Shown here piece by piece: positions 18,241 to 27,089 of a stretch of DNA of 64,000 nt. The translations under genes and the position numbers were made by a program. Under the pieces are notes generated by a model. That model saw only the letters and a list, made by a program, of their open reading frames with translations, made no database searches and was not told the DNA's origin. Within the stretch, counting starts at the first letter, position 1. Every line of letters begins with the position of its first letter. The DNA comes from CAWDCV01 sp963728125 (lineage in GTDB: Bacteria > Actinomycetota > Actinomycetes > CAWDCV01): the NCBI GenBank assembly GCA_963728125.1, contig CAVSIZ010000013.1, positions 248,001 to 312,000 on the forward strand. The letters are read 5' to 3'.

Positions 18241-18959
18241 GCGTGGACACCCACCTGCTGACCGGGGCGTACGCCACTCACAGCCTCCCGAACAGCGAGG
18301 AACCGTCGTTCGAGCAGCACCTCGTCGAGTGTGCTGCCTGCCGGACCGAGGTCCAGGAGCTCGAAGCCACGGCCGCTCGGATGGGCTCGTCGTTGACCGG
18401 CGCCGCGCCCTACGGAATGCGGGCTCGCGTCCTCGCCGAGGTCGGTCGGACGCGCCAATTGCCACCCCGAGAACCTGCTCCCGCGCTGCGATTCCGTTGG
18501 CACCCCTCTGTCCTTGCCGTCGCAGCGTCTGTCGTGCTGCTGATTGCCGTGGTCGTGGTGAATGCGTCATTGCGCAATCAGGTGAACGAGGCGGCGGAGC
18601 AGCGTCAGGCAATCGAGCGAATTCTGACGGCACCAGACGTCACGGTGACATCGGCGACGGGCTCCAGCGGCGTCAGTGGACGCGTGGTGGTCGCCCCGTC
18701 GCAGGAGTCGGGTGTCTTCTTCGCCAGCGGACTGGCGGCGGCACCATCAGGTTCGACGTACCAGGGATGGCTGATCGATGCGGATGGCGGCATCCGCTCG
18801 GCCGGACTGTTCGCCCCCAACGCGGACGCCACGGCGGTGCTGCTGCTGACCGACGATCTCGCTACAGCACGTGAGTTCGCCGTTACCGTGGAACCGGCCG
18901 GTGGGTCCGACAAGCCGACGGTGCTTCCTCCCGTGCTCGGGGTGCCCGTGCCAGCCTGA
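18237..18959 (+). CDS. rskA: Anti-sigma-K factor RskA
   Basis: 240 residues; the ATG overlaps the sigma stop (ATGA). The cytoplasmic anti-sigma domain carries a zinc-type HLVECAACRTEV motif (H-x3-C-x2-C). A single membrane helix follows at about residues 84-104 (VLAVAASVVLLIAVVVVNAS), then an external RskA C-terminal domain (VVVAPSQESGVFFASGL, YQGWLIDADGG). This is the standard membrane anti-sigma layout released by regulated proteolysis. The site protease is not encoded nearby. Confidence 0.92.
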   Translation: MSVDTHLLTGAYATHSLPNSEEPSFEQHLVECAACRTEVQELEATAARMGSSLTGAAPYGMRARVLAEVGRTRQLPPREPAPALRFRWHPSVLAVAASVVLLIAVVVVNASLRNQVNEAAEQRQAIERILTAPDVTVTSATGSSGVSGRVVVAPSQESGVFFASGLAAAPSGSTYQGWLIDADGGIRSAGLFAPNADATAVLLLTDDLATAREFAVTVEPAGGSDKPTVLPPVLGVPVPA

Positions 18960-19047
18960 AACTCAGATGTAGACGTCACATCGTGGCCACTGTTACGTTG
19001 ATCGCCTCAAACGCGGATAACCATTATCAGCATCTCGGGAGGCTTCG

Positions 19048-19608
19048 ATGATCAGCGGTCTCGTAGCAACGCGTCGCTATCTCGTGCTCGTCATCATGGT
19101 GATCGCCGTGCTGCTCGGCACGACGACCGCCGTGATCGCGCAGACGCGGGAACCTGCAGACGTCGCTCGTCGCCCGCTTGGTGGGTCGAACTTCCAGGCG
19201 CAGGACCCGCTCAACACCCTCGCCCAGTGGTCGCTGGGCTACGACTCCCGCGACAGCGCACTCATGCGCGACGCGTTCACCCAGGACGCACGGTTCATCT
19301 ACCGGTCGCCGGCGTTCCCCGAGCCCTTGGTGTTCGAGGGCATCGACGAGGTGATGGGTCTGTTCGAGGACGCGTTGGCGAGTCAGACCGACCAACGCCG
19401 GCATGCCATCTCGACGCATCTCGTCGAACGCGTGAACAAGCGCACGGTCAAGATCACGTCCTACCTGACCTTGCTCGTGGCCGCGACTCCGTCCGCGCCG
19501 CCGGTGGTGCAGAGCATGGGCGTGTATCGGGACACCCTGGTGCTGGAGCGCGACGGTCAGTGGCGCATCCAGGAGCGTGACCTGACCCTCGACACCTCGA
19601 CCCCCTGA
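19048..19608 (+). CDS. Membrane-anchored SnoaL/NTF2-like protein
   Basis: 186 residues from ATG 19048 with GGGAGG upstream. It has one N-terminal helix (residues 9-31, RYLVLVIMVIAVLLG) and then a SnoaL-like fold: LNTLAQWSLGYDSRDSALMRDAFTQDA, VFEGIDEVMGLFEDAL, and a terminal WRIQERDLTLD strand. NTF2-like proteins form cone-shaped pockets and many have no known activity. No operon partner is evident. Confidence 0.65.
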   Translation: MISGLVATRRYLVLVIMVIAVLLGTTTAVIAQTREPADVARRPLGGSNFQAQDPLNTLAQWSLGYDSRDSALMRDAFTQDARFIYRSPAFPEPLVFEGIDEVMGLFEDALASQTDQRRHAISTHLVERVNKRTVKITSYLTLLVAATPSAPPVVQSMGVYRDTLVLERDGQWRIQERDLTLDTSTP

Positions 19609-19648
19609 GCGCCCTTGGTCGACGACGGCGCTGTGGGATCATGACGGC

Positions 19649-20074
19649 GTGACCTTGGACGACCTCGTTCGGCTGCGCCGAGCTCGTGACCGGATGGATC
19701 GCGACTACGCGGAGCCGCTGGACGTCCCAGCCCTGGCGCGGGTCGCCCTGATGTCACCGGGCCACTTCTCCCGCAGCTTTCGCGCGGCCTTCGGGGAGAC
19801 GCCGTACAGCTACCTCATGACGCGGCGCATCGAGCGGGCCAAGGCGCTGCTGAGACGAGGTGACCTGACGGTCACCGACGTCTGCTTCGCGGTCGGCTGT
19901 ACGTCGCTGGGATCGTTCAGCTCGCGCTTCACCGAGCTGGTCGGCGAGAGCCCGAGCGCTTACCGAGCCCGCCGACATGACGACGGCGCCGCCATCCCCG
20001 CCTGCGTCGCCAAGATTTACACCCGACCGGTCAGGAATGGAGAAGCAAAGCCTGCTCCCGCGCCCGTAGCCTGA
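19649..20074 (+). CDS. AraC-family transcriptional regulator (DNA-binding domain only)
   Basis: 141 residues from GTG 19649 (a weak TGGGAT hexamer lies 9 nt upstream). Both helix-turn-helix motifs are present: LDVPALARVALMSPGHFSRSFRAAFGE and VTDVCFAVGCTSLGSFSSRFTELVGESPSAYR (each read in parts). There is no separate ligand domain, so it resembles the short regulators paired with VOC enzymes. The glyoxalase-fold gene follows 5 bp later and is the likely partner. Confidence 0.9.
   Translation: MTLDDLVRLRRARDRMDRDYAEPLDVPALARVALMSPGHFSRSFRAAFGETPYSYLMTRRIERAKALLRRGDLTVTDVCFAVGCTSLGSFSSRFTELVGESPSAYRARRHDDGAAIPACVAKIYTRPVRNGEAKPAPAPVA
20067..20072 (+). promoter_or_regulatory. -10 box of a leaderless promoter, VOC gene
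   Basis: TAGCCT, then 7 nt, then ATG 20080. The spacing places the transcription start at or next to the start codon. Confidence 0.5.
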
Positions 20075-20079
20075 CCTGC

Positions 20080-20493
20080 ATGGATATCAAGGTTTCGCAG
20101 TGCTTCATCGCCGTCGACGATCACGACAAGGCGCTCGGCTTCTACCGGGACATCCTTGGCCTGGAGGTGCGCAACGACGTCGGGTTCGAAGGGATGCGCT
20201 GGGTGACTGTCGGCGCGCCGTCGCAGGACGTCGAGATCGTCCTCGAGCCGCCCGTCGGCGACCCGAACGCCTCCGACGCCGACAAGGAAGCTGCGGCAGA
20301 GTTGCTCGCGAAGGGCCTGCTGCGCGCCGTCATCTTCAAGACCGACGACTGCGACGCGACCTTCGAGCGCATCCGCGCCGCGGGTGGCGAGGTGCTGCAG
20401 GAGCCGATCGACATGCCCTATGGCGTCCGCGACTGCGCGTTTCGCGATCCAGCTGGAAACATGCTGCGCTTCGCCCAGCCTCTCGAGCAGTGA
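20080..20493 (+). CDS. VOC-family (glyoxalase/bleomycin-resistance fold) protein
   Basis: 137 residues. It shows the paired beta-alpha-beta-beta-beta halves: MDIKVSQCFIAVDDHDKALGFYRDILGLEVR at the start (read in two parts) and MPYGVRDCAFRDPAGNMLRF at the end, the latter with the metal-binding acidic and aromatic positions. Length suits a one-domain dimeric VOC enzyme or binding protein. The substrate is unknown; it is paired with the AraC regulator 5 bp upstream. Confidence 0.85.
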   Translation: MDIKVSQCFIAVDDHDKALGFYRDILGLEVRNDVGFEGMRWVTVGAPSQDVEIVLEPPVGDPNASDADKEAAAELLAKGLLRAVIFKTDDCDATFERIRAAGGEVLQEPIDMPYGVRDCAFRDPAGNMLRFAQPLEQ

Positions 20494-20591
20494 GCAGCGC
20501 GATCTCAGCCTGACGCGGGAGCTCGACACGCCGCTCACGATTCCGTTCAAGGATCGGCAATCTCGGCGATAATTCGCGAGACTCGACGGCA

Positions 20592-21146
20592 ATGACGCTG
20601 CATCTGGCTCTCAAGATCGCGCTTGCCGCGGCACTGGGACTCGCGGTCGCGCAGGCGCTCGATCTGCCTTACCCGGAGTACGCCGTGCTGGCGGCCGCGA
20701 CGGTCACCGACGTCCATGCGGGACCGTCCGCCGTGCTCGGCGTCCTGCGCATGGTGGGTTCGGCGGTCGGTATCGGCCTAGCCCTCCTCCTCGTCGAGGT
20801 GACCGGCGTATCGCCATGGTCGGTGGGATTTGCCAGCCTGATCGCGATCGGCACCTGCGTGCTTGTCCACAGTGCCGCAGCCGCGCGGCTGTCGATCATC
20901 GTCCTCGGCGTCGGAACGCTCGGCATCGGTGACGGTGTCGAGGCATGGGCCGGCGATCGGCTGCTGACGACCGGCGTCGGTGTCGTCGTCACGGTGATCA
21001 TCAGCGCCGTGCCGTGGCCGAGTCGACAGATCGACGCGTTCCTGTCCCCGCTGCGACGACTGCACTGGCCACGCCGCATCGTCGGACACGTGTCGCCTGC
21101 GGATCAGCACCGGTTGACCCGAGCAGGCATCGTCAGCGAGGAATGA
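20592..21146 (+). CDS. Small FUSC/aromatic-acid-exporter-like membrane protein
   Basis: 184 residues from ATG 20592, preceded by a GATAAT box at 20568. It has five to six hydrophobic helices with the FUSC-like motif YPEYAVLAAATVTDVHAGPS and a late AARLSIIVLGVGTLGIGDGVE stretch. It is about half the length of full FUSC proteins and lacks their large cytoplasmic domain, so it may act as an oligomer. Substrate unknown. It is convergent with the next gene, 22 bp between stops. Confidence 0.65.
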   Translation: MTLHLALKIALAAALGLAVAQALDLPYPEYAVLAAATVTDVHAGPSAVLGVLRMVGSAVGIGLALLLVEVTGVSPWSVGFASLIAIGTCVLVHSAAAARLSIIVLGVGTLGIGDGVEAWAGDRLLTTGVGVVVTVIISAVPWPSRQIDAFLSPLRRLHWPRRIVGHVSPADQHRLTRAGIVSEE

Positions 21147-21168
21147 GCGACGTCACCTTCCGCACGCG

Positions 21169-22110
21169 TCACTCGGTGTCGTCGTCGTCATGGCGCGCGA
21201 GATCGAGGCGTTGTCGCGCGTTCGCGACGGCCTGAACGGCGTCGCGTTGCAGCGCCTGTGCCTCGGCGAGTCGGTTCTCGCCAGTCACCTTGTCGCGCCG
21301 CGCCTCCATGCGCTGAGCGTCCAGCCAGTCCAGCCGATCCGTTGCCGCTTCCAGCGCGGCTTGCGCATCCGCTAGGTCGTGCTCGCGTTGCCAGTGCGCG
21401 GACTCGGCGGCGGCCAGCTCGGCCGTGGCGCGCTGAACGGCTCGCTCCCGATCGGACGCTGCACGCGGCCTGCTGCTCTCCGCGGGTGCCTGCTGGCCGC
21501 CGGCAGTGCGCGACCGTCGCCGAGCTGCCAGCTCGTCGTCCGCTGGGAGGTAGATCCACTCTGCCTCATCCGTGACCGCAGCGGGATCGGCGACGGCCAA
21601 CGGCACCGGCGCGGCGTCAACCTGCGGACGCGGCCCGAACCCGTGGTGCGCGAGCGGTCGAACCAGCCGGCCCGACCGCACGGTGAACGACCCGGCCAGA
21701 TCGACCAGGGCGAATCGCAGCGTCGCGTCGACCTCCGACAGCACGCTGTCGGTGACGCGGACGCCCGCATCGGTGGCGTACGAGCGGGCTCGATCGAGCA
21801 GGTCGGCGATCAGCTGACGGCGCTGCTCGGACAGCTGCCTCAGCTCACCGCCGTCCAGGCCGGTCTGCGCACCGCGCAGCTCGCGACCAAGAACAGACAG
21901 GCGTTTCATCGCGGCCGACTCGGTGCGCGCCAGCACATTGACGAGCCACGCGCTCTGCGTTGGCCGGCGCAGGCCCTGGAGTTTCTCCGCGAGCCCGCGA
22001 TTGCCGGACGACCGAGCTTGCCGGACCAGATCGTTGCGCACGGAGACGAAGTCGCTAGGCGGCACGAGATACAGCTCGCCCACGATCTCGTCGAGCTCCG
22101 ACGCAGCCAT
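21169..22110 (-). CDS. Conserved hypothetical protein with C-terminal coiled coil
   Basis: 313 residues from ATG 22110 (TAGGAG 7 nt upstream). The N-terminal 120 residues are helical with a recognisable block, LDEIVGELYLVPPSDFVSVR then NRGLAEKLQGLRRPTQSAWLVNVLAR. A basic Pro/Ala linker follows, then about 90 residues of coiled coil rich in Ala, Glu and Arg (AVQRATAELAAAESAHWQRE), ending in an acidic DDDDTE tail. I do not recognise the family beyond a widespread actinobacterial hypothetical. It shares a strand with the small Cys protein and Ku genes. Confidence 0.6.
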   Translation of the reverse strand: MAASELDEIVGELYLVPPSDFVSVRNDLVRQARSSGNRGLAEKLQGLRRPTQSAWLVNVLARTESAAMKRLSVLGRELRGAQTGLDGGELRQLSEQRRQLIADLLDRARSYATDAGVRVTDSVLSEVDATLRFALVDLAGSFTVRSGRLVRPLAHHGFGPRPQVDAAPVPLAVADPAAVTDEAEWIYLPADDELAARRRSRTAGGQQAPAESSRPRAASDRERAVQRATAELAAAESAHWQREHDLADAQAALEAATDRLDWLDAQRMEARRDKVTGENRLAEAQALQRDAVQAVANARQRLDLARHDDDDTE

Positions 22111-22168
22111 CCCAGTTCTCCTACCAGCCGTCCGGGCCAGCATGCAGACCCGACGTACAGGTTAAGGA

Positions 22169-22387
22169 TCAGGAAGCGCGCGCGAAGTCAGCGGTCTCCT
22201 CGTCCCCCTCGGACAACGTCACGCAGCAGCCGCCCAGCACGGCGACACAGTCCACGACCAGGGCGTGCCGCACCGGGTCAGCGAGCGCGCAGTCGTCCTC
22301 CGTGCAGTCGAGGGCTGCGTCGCGATGCGAGATCAGCGTCCCCCGGCACCGGTCGATGTCCGTGCCGTAGTCGGCGTCCGCGCTCAT
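22169..22387 (-). CDS. Small cysteine-containing hypothetical protein
   Basis: 72 residues from ATG 22387, with six cysteines including a CC pair (DCVAVLGGCCVTL). Codon third positions are almost all G or C, as in real genes here, which supports coding. No clear ribosome site is visible, so it may be coupled to Ku, whose stop is 55 bp upstream. The cysteines could bind metal or form disulfides. Function unknown. Confidence 0.45.
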   Translation of the reverse strand: MSADADYGTDIDRCRGTLISHRDAALDCTEDDCALADPVRHALVVDCVAVLGGCCVTLSEGDEETADFARAS

Positions 22388-22442
22388 GCAGTCGTTGGTA
22401 GCAGTCCGCGCCGCTCCCGGTCGGCATTTACGCGGCGTGTTG

Positions 22443-23336
22443 CTAAACGCGCTTGCGTGGCGGAACTTCTTGCCGCTGCCGCGAGGCAGCCTTGCGCGTC
22501 TTCTGAGGAGTTGGGGGTGCGACCGTCCGCGCGGGCTTGCGCTTGCGGCTGCCGTTCGCGGTCGTGGAGCGCTGCTTGGCAGCCTCGACACTCGCCTTCA
22601 AGGCTGCCAGCAGGTCGAGCGAGGCGGTCTCGCCCTGTGGCCCGCGTGCGGCCGGCCGGCCGGTGGCCTTGGCGTCGATGAGCGCGGTAAGCGCGTCCCG
22701 GTGCGTGTCGCGATACCGGCCCGGGGTGAACTCCTGCTCGGACAGCGACTCGATGAGTGCATCGGCCATCGCGAGTTCCTGGCGCGACGACGACTCGTCG
22801 CCGGCGAGGAACGGGAAGCTGGGAACGCGCACCTCGTCAGGCCAGAGCATGGTCACGAGCACGATCACGCTGTCCCGCACGCGCAGCACGGCGAGGATCT
22901 CGCGCTTGTTCAGCGTGACATTTGCGACCGCGAGCCGGCCGGAATCGCGCAGGGCGTCACGGAGCAGCAGGTAGGCCTTCACGGCCTGCGGCTCCGGCTC
23001 CACGTAATAGCTGCGGTCGAAGTAGATCGGATCGATCGCCGCCACCGGCAGGAACGACGCAACGTCGATCGAGCGCATGGTCGCGGGCGGCAGCATCGCG
23101 AGATCGGTGTCGCTCAGGACCACCGTCTCCCCACCAGCGGTCTCGTATCCGGTGCCAACTTCCTCGTATGGCACCTCGGCACCGTCAAGTGAGCAGACGC
23201 GCTTGTACTGCACTCGACCGCCATCACTGACGTGAATCTGCCGGGACGGAACGTTCTTGCTCTCGGTGGCGACGTACAGCCGGACCGGGATCGCGACCAG
23301 ACCGAAGGAGACGGCGCCCTTCCAGACCACTCTCAT
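22443..23336 (-). CDS. ku: Non-homologous end-joining protein Ku
   Basis: 297 residues from ATG 23336, with GGAAGGAGG at good distance. The bacterial Ku core is plain: MRVVWKGAVSFGLVAIPVRLY at the start (read in parts), QIHVSDGGRVQYKRVC, DLAMLPPATMRSIDV and YYVEPEPQAVKAYLLLRDAL. The C-terminal 60 residues are a Lys/Arg-rich tail (KRKPARTVAPP) of the kind that helps DNA threading. Ku binds double-strand ends and recruits LigD; no ligD is in this window. Confidence 0.96.
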   Translation of the reverse strand: MRVVWKGAVSFGLVAIPVRLYVATESKNVPSRQIHVSDGGRVQYKRVCSLDGAEVPYEEVGTGYETAGGETVVLSDTDLAMLPPATMRSIDVASFLPVAAIDPIYFDRSYYVEPEPQAVKAYLLLRDALRDSGRLAVANVTLNKREILAVLRVRDSVIVLVTMLWPDEVRVPSFPFLAGDESSSRQELAMADALIESLSEQEFTPGRYRDTHRDALTALIDAKATGRPAARGPQGETASLDLLAALKASVEAAKQRSTTANGSRKRKPARTVAPPTPQKTRKAASRQRQEVPPRKRV

Positions 23337-23401
23337 CAATCGACCTCCTTCCACCGGTTGCCCCCGGTGCAGCTATTCACTCCTCATTGTCACCGCCGGG
23401 A

Positions 23402-23407
23402 TAGCTT
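23402..23407 (+). promoter_or_regulatory. -10 box of a leaderless promoter, membrane-protein gene
   Basis: TAGCTT, then 7 nt, then ATG 23415; no ribosome-binding site precedes the ATG. The 78 bp between this gene and ku are divergent. Confidence 0.5.
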
Positions 23408-23414
23408 TTCGACC

Positions 23415-24710
23415 ATGGCAGCGCGCCACCAGTCGTCGCACGCGGGTTCTGTCGGGTTCGCCGCTGCCATCGGTGGAGTGGCCGGTGCCTGTCTGGCGGC
23501 TTCCCGAGGCCCGCGGGTCGCTGGCCTCGGGGCCATCACCGGAGCGGTCGCTCTCGCTACTGGCGAAGCGGTCGCCCGAGCAGTGCAGCGGCCGAACGAG
23601 ATCCCGCCGCTGTGGCAGCGAATCGCGATGAGTGCAGCCCTGGTCGCTCCGCTCGGCTGGGTCTCCGAGCGGGTTGTCGGCCGACGGCCGGTCGCGGTCG
23701 GAGTGGTCACCGGCGCGTTGGCCGGGGCGTTGGGGGTTCGTCCGCAGAAGGTCGTCCTGGGTCCGCTCGTCGGTGCTGCCGTTGGGCGTGCATCTGCGAT
23801 GCGGCAACCAACCGTGCCGGCCTCGGTCGTCGCGAGCGTGACGATGTTGACGTACCGATGCCTCTCGGCCCTGCTCTTCCGCGACGCCCAAGTGAGCCTG
23901 CTGGCCGAGCGGGTGCCGGCGGAGGAGCTGCCCTTCGTCGTCCCGCGGGAGGCGCGCACTCGGTATGTCGGCACCGGATACGTCCGTGACCTCGCCGACG
24001 TGCTGGGCGGGAGCTACGTCGCCGACGCGTCGGACGCGGGCATCGTCGCTTCCCTGGATGAGCTCGCCGGACCAGACTTCGACCCCGCCGCCGTGCATCA
24101 AGACGTTCGGGAGTTCTACGAGCACACGACCCGCTTCCGGCTCGACATCGTGCCGAAGTGGCGGCTCTGGGTGCGACCGGGCTACCTGCTGTATCGCACA
24201 GCTGTCGCACGACCGTTGGGACAAGCCAATGTCCCGATGAACCAGCGCAACGTGCAGCGCGGTGTGCGCAGCCGGATCGACACCATCGCTCTCCCCGGCG
24301 ATGACACGGTCGGCGTGCGCGGCTGGATCCGGTCGTACGCCGATACCGACGAGCCGATCTACGTCGGCATCTACACCACGTACCGACACGACGATCGCGG
24401 CTACGTCAGCGTGGGCTTCCCGGTACCGCAGGGCAGCTTCACCGCGACCCTCCTGCCGCGGTCCCGTCCGGGCGGTGGCTTGGTGCTCACGAGTCGCAGC
24501 ACGCTCGACCATCCCGGCCACTACCTCGCGTACGTCGATCCCGAAACGCGGGCACTCACCGCGCTGGCTATCCATGGCTTCGCCGAGCAGCTCGACGTGT
24601 ACGTCGCGGACAACGAGCTGCGCGCGGAGCACGCGTTCTGGCTGTTCGGGCTGCCGTTCCTCGTGCTGCACTACCGCATGCATCGCAAGGGCGGGGGAGG
24701 CGATCTGTGA
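23415..24710 (+). CDS. Hypothetical membrane protein, AroE-like partner
   Basis: 431 residues from ATG 23415. Residues 10-145 are Ala/Gly-rich hydrophobic segments (SVGFAAAIGGVAGACLAAS, GVVTGALAGALGV) like glycine-zipper membrane helices. The C-terminal 280 residues are soluble-looking with GTGYVRDLADVLGGSYVAD, FYEHTTRFRLDIVPKWRLW and a late beta-rich block ending LPFLVLHYRMHRKG. I do not recognise the family. The gene overlaps the start of the dehydrogenase gene (GTGA), so the two are translated together. Confidence 0.6.
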   Translation: MAARHQSSHAGSVGFAAAIGGVAGACLAASRGPRVAGLGAITGAVALATGEAVARAVQRPNEIPPLWQRIAMSAALVAPLGWVSERVVGRRPVAVGVVTGALAGALGVRPQKVVLGPLVGAAVGRASAMRQPTVPASVVASVTMLTYRCLSALLFRDAQVSLLAERVPAEELPFVVPREARTRYVGTGYVRDLADVLGGSYVADASDAGIVASLDELAGPDFDPAAVHQDVREFYEHTTRFRLDIVPKWRLWVRPGYLLYRTAVARPLGQANVPMNQRNVQRGVRSRIDTIALPGDDTVGVRGWIRSYADTDEPIYVGIYTTYRHDDRGYVSVGFPVPQGSFTATLLPRSRPGGGLVLTSRSTLDHPGHYLAYVDPETRALTALAIHGFAEQLDVYVADNELRAEHAFWLFGLPFLVLHYRMHRKGGGGDL

Positions 24711-25600
24711 TGAGCGGGTCACGCGGTTTCCTGAGCAGCATCACCGGCTCGTTCGCGACTCCTGCGGCCGAGAACCCAACCGTCGCCATGATGGAGGCAG
24801 CCTTCCGGCATCACGACATCGACGCCCGCTACCTCAACTGTGAGGTGGCCGCTCCTGCGCTCGGTGACGCGGTGCGGGGGGCTCGGGCGATGGGATGGGT
24901 GGGCTTCAACTGCTCACTCCCACACAAGGTGGCCGTCGTCGCTTACCTGGACGGACTGGGCGAGTCAGCCAGCATCATCGGCGCCGTGAACTGCGTCGTC
25001 AGACGTGGAGACCGGTTCATCGGTGAGAACACCGACGGGCAGGGCTTCCTGTCGTCACTGCGCACCGTTGCCGAGCTCGACGGGAAGCAACTCGTCTTGC
25101 TCGGCGCGGGTGGTGCCGCGCGAGCCATAGCGGTCGAGACTGCACTCGCCGGCATCTCGTCGATCACCGTCGTGAACCGCGATCCTCAGCGGGGTGCCGA
25201 GCTCGTTCAGCTGATCCGAGAGCACACGCCTGCGCACGCCGATCTGGTGCAGTGGGATGCTCCGTACGTCATTCCTGAAGCTGCCGACGTTCTCGTCAAT
25301 GCGACATCTGTCGGGTTGTTCCCTGATGTGGACGCCCGGCTGAACGTCGATGTCGCGGGTCTGCGACCGGGGCTGGTCGTGGCGGACGTCATTGGCAATC
25401 CGCCCTCGACGTCCTTGCTACGCGATGCAGCGTCGCGAGGAGCTGCCACGCTCGATGGGCTCGGCATGCTCGTGAACCAGGGAGCGATCAGCATCGAGTA
25501 CTGGCTCGACGTGTCGCCCGATCGGCATGTCATGCGGCGCGCCCTGGAGGACGCGGTCGGCCTAGCTCACGATGCGGGCGACGACGGCATGACGGGGTAG
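24710..25600 (+). CDS. Shikimate dehydrogenase-like protein (AroE family)
   Basis: 296 residues from ATG 24710 (GTG 24707 overlaps the previous stop). The family frame is clear: FNCSLPHKVAVV (catalytic Lys), IGAVNCVV, GENTDGQGFL (catalytic Asp), the NADP loop LLGAGGAARAIAVE, NATSVGLFP and LGMLVNQG. The shikimate-binding Ser-x-Ser of AroE is replaced (TPAAENPT instead of SxSP), so the substrate may not be shikimate; quinate/YdiB-like or other cyclohexane acids are possible. Its 3' end overlaps the convergent membrane-protein gene by 34 bp. Confidence 0.8.
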   Translation: MSGSRGFLSSITGSFATPAAENPTVAMMEAAFRHHDIDARYLNCEVAAPALGDAVRGARAMGWVGFNCSLPHKVAVVAYLDGLGESASIIGAVNCVVRRGDRFIGENTDGQGFLSSLRTVAELDGKQLVLLGAGGAARAIAVETALAGISSITVVNRDPQRGAELVQLIREHTPAHADLVQWDAPYVIPEAADVLVNATSVGLFPDVDARLNVDVAGLRPGLVVADVIGNPPSTSLLRDAASRGAATLDGLGMLVNQGAISIEYWLDVSPDRHVMRRALEDAVGLAHDAGDDGMTG

Positions 25601-27000
25601 ACGCGCACTCCGTTGCGCTGCCAATTCCACACCGGCACGAGTGCTGGCTCGGCGGACAACACCCGGACCAGCAGTCGCAGCTGAGTCTCGGGCAGCGGTA
25701 GCTCAGCGGGCTCGTGAGTAGTGACGAAGCGCCTCTCGGGCAGCGCGTCGTCGCCGGACCGCTCGGCCGTTGAGAACGCCTTGAGCAGATCGGTCGCGGT
25801 CCGGATGCCGACCCCGCGTAGCTGCGTGCGGTCGGCGTTGTCGAGATGGATCAGCAGGAACGCCTGGTCGATCCAGTCAACGAGCCGGCCGGGTGGAACC
25901 CGCGTGTGCAAGATGACGTCGACCAGGTTCATCGTCATGAGGTTTTGCATGTCCTCGACGCCCTCTTCAGTGAGGCGCGCCTCGTACCACAGGTTCAATC
26001 CGTCGAGCTGGTCTAGCGGGTACTCCGATGTCAACGGCGGGACGATGACCCGGAAGGTTCGTGAGGTGATCCGCTGCAGGATCTGGAGCCCAACCAGGGG
26101 GAAGAAGCCGATGAGGAAGGCCAATCCGAGCTCCGCAGCCGCCACCGTCTCGGACTCCGACGGAACCAGCTGATGCAGCACGGAAACGATGAGCAGCACC
26201 AGCATGATGCGCAGCACCGCGGTGGCGTAGGCGCTGGGGCGTAAATCGGTTTGGAAGAAGCGGCGGACGAGCATCCCGGTGACGAATGCGTACGCGCCGA
26301 GGAAGCCGTACTTCAGCACGTCCCAGATACCGCTCGGTTCGACGAGGAAGGACGTGTCCCAGAGCACTGCAGACCAGCCGACGGCGAGGACCGCGGTAGC
26401 GAGGAACAGCGGGAACAGCGACTCGGTGCTGACGACGAAGTTGTCATCGGAGCCGTCAGTGTCGCTCTGTCCGTGGCTCGGAGTCGCTTCAACGCTGGCC
26501 GGAACCTGACGGCCGTAGTAGGCCTCGAACTTCTGCCGGTAGATGTTCTCCTTCGACCCCGTCGCGGCCCGTGGGCCTTCGCTCCATGCCGCGTGAAAGT
26601 CGGAGCTGCCTGGAGGTTCCGGCAGGTGCCACGGGCGGTCGAGGCCGAGACGGTGCAGCGTCAGCACGTACTCGTTCCATAGGGCGTGGGCGCGCATGCC
26701 AAGGAACCGGACATACAGCCAGCCCGGGAGGAATGCCAGGCACCACAGAGCGAAGAGCTTGAGCGCGCCGGTCGCCCACGTGTTCGTCTCCTGCCAGCGC
26801 TGATCACCGATCAAGCCTGCGGCCAGCACCGTGGAGAGGGCGGCGCCACCGATGAGGGCGTTCATCCAGACGGCAACGGCCTTTCGTCGCAACCACTGTC
26901 GGGTGCGCTGGCCGCGCAGCCACGCAGGAACCACGAACTTGCTACGTACCTCGCTGGGCCGAATGCTGTCGGCCCCGAGGCTGGTGGCTGTCGCGCTCAC
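25567..27000 (-). CDS. Hypothetical membrane protein
   Basis: 477 residues from GTG 27000. It has two helices near residues 45-95 (AVWMNALIGGAALSTVLAAG, LKLFALWCLAFLPGWLYVRF), a hydrophilic stretch, then four helices between about 195 and 310. A soluble C-terminal domain follows with a possible helix-hairpin-helix (RTQLRGVGIRTATDLLKAF). I do not recognise the family. It diverges from the phosphatase-like gene by 89 bp, and its last 34 bp are antisense to the AroE-like gene. Confidence 0.6.
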   Translation of the reverse strand: MSATATSLGADSIRPSEVRSKFVVPAWLRGQRTRQWLRRKAVAVWMNALIGGAALSTVLAAGLIGDQRWQETNTWATGALKLFALWCLAFLPGWLYVRFLGMRAHALWNEYVLTLHRLGLDRPWHLPEPPGSSDFHAAWSEGPRAATGSKENIYRQKFEAYYGRQVPASVEATPSHGQSDTDGSDDNFVVSTESLFPLFLATAVLAVGWSAVLWDTSFLVEPSGIWDVLKYGFLGAYAFVTGMLVRRFFQTDLRPSAYATAVLRIMLVLLIVSVLHQLVPSESETVAAAELGLAFLIGFFPLVGLQILQRITSRTFRVIVPPLTSEYPLDQLDGLNLWYEARLTEEGVEDMQNLMTMNLVDVILHTRVPPGRLVDWIDQAFLLIHLDNADRTQLRGVGIRTATDLLKAFSTAERSGDDALPERRFVTTHEPAELPLPETQLRLLVRVLSAEPALVPVWNWQRNGVRVYPVMPSSPAS

Positions 27001-27077
27001 GTCGTGCCCCCGATCGTCGTGACTGCTTGACTTCCAAGACCTGGGTGGCCCCGCGCCTGATACGTCGTCGACGGCTC

Positions 27078-27083
27078 TAGCGT
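27078..27083 (+). promoter_or_regulatory. -10 box of a leaderless promoter, phosphatase gene
   Basis: TAGCGT, then 6 nt, then GTG 27090. Confidence 0.5.
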
Positions 27084-27089
27084 GGGGGC

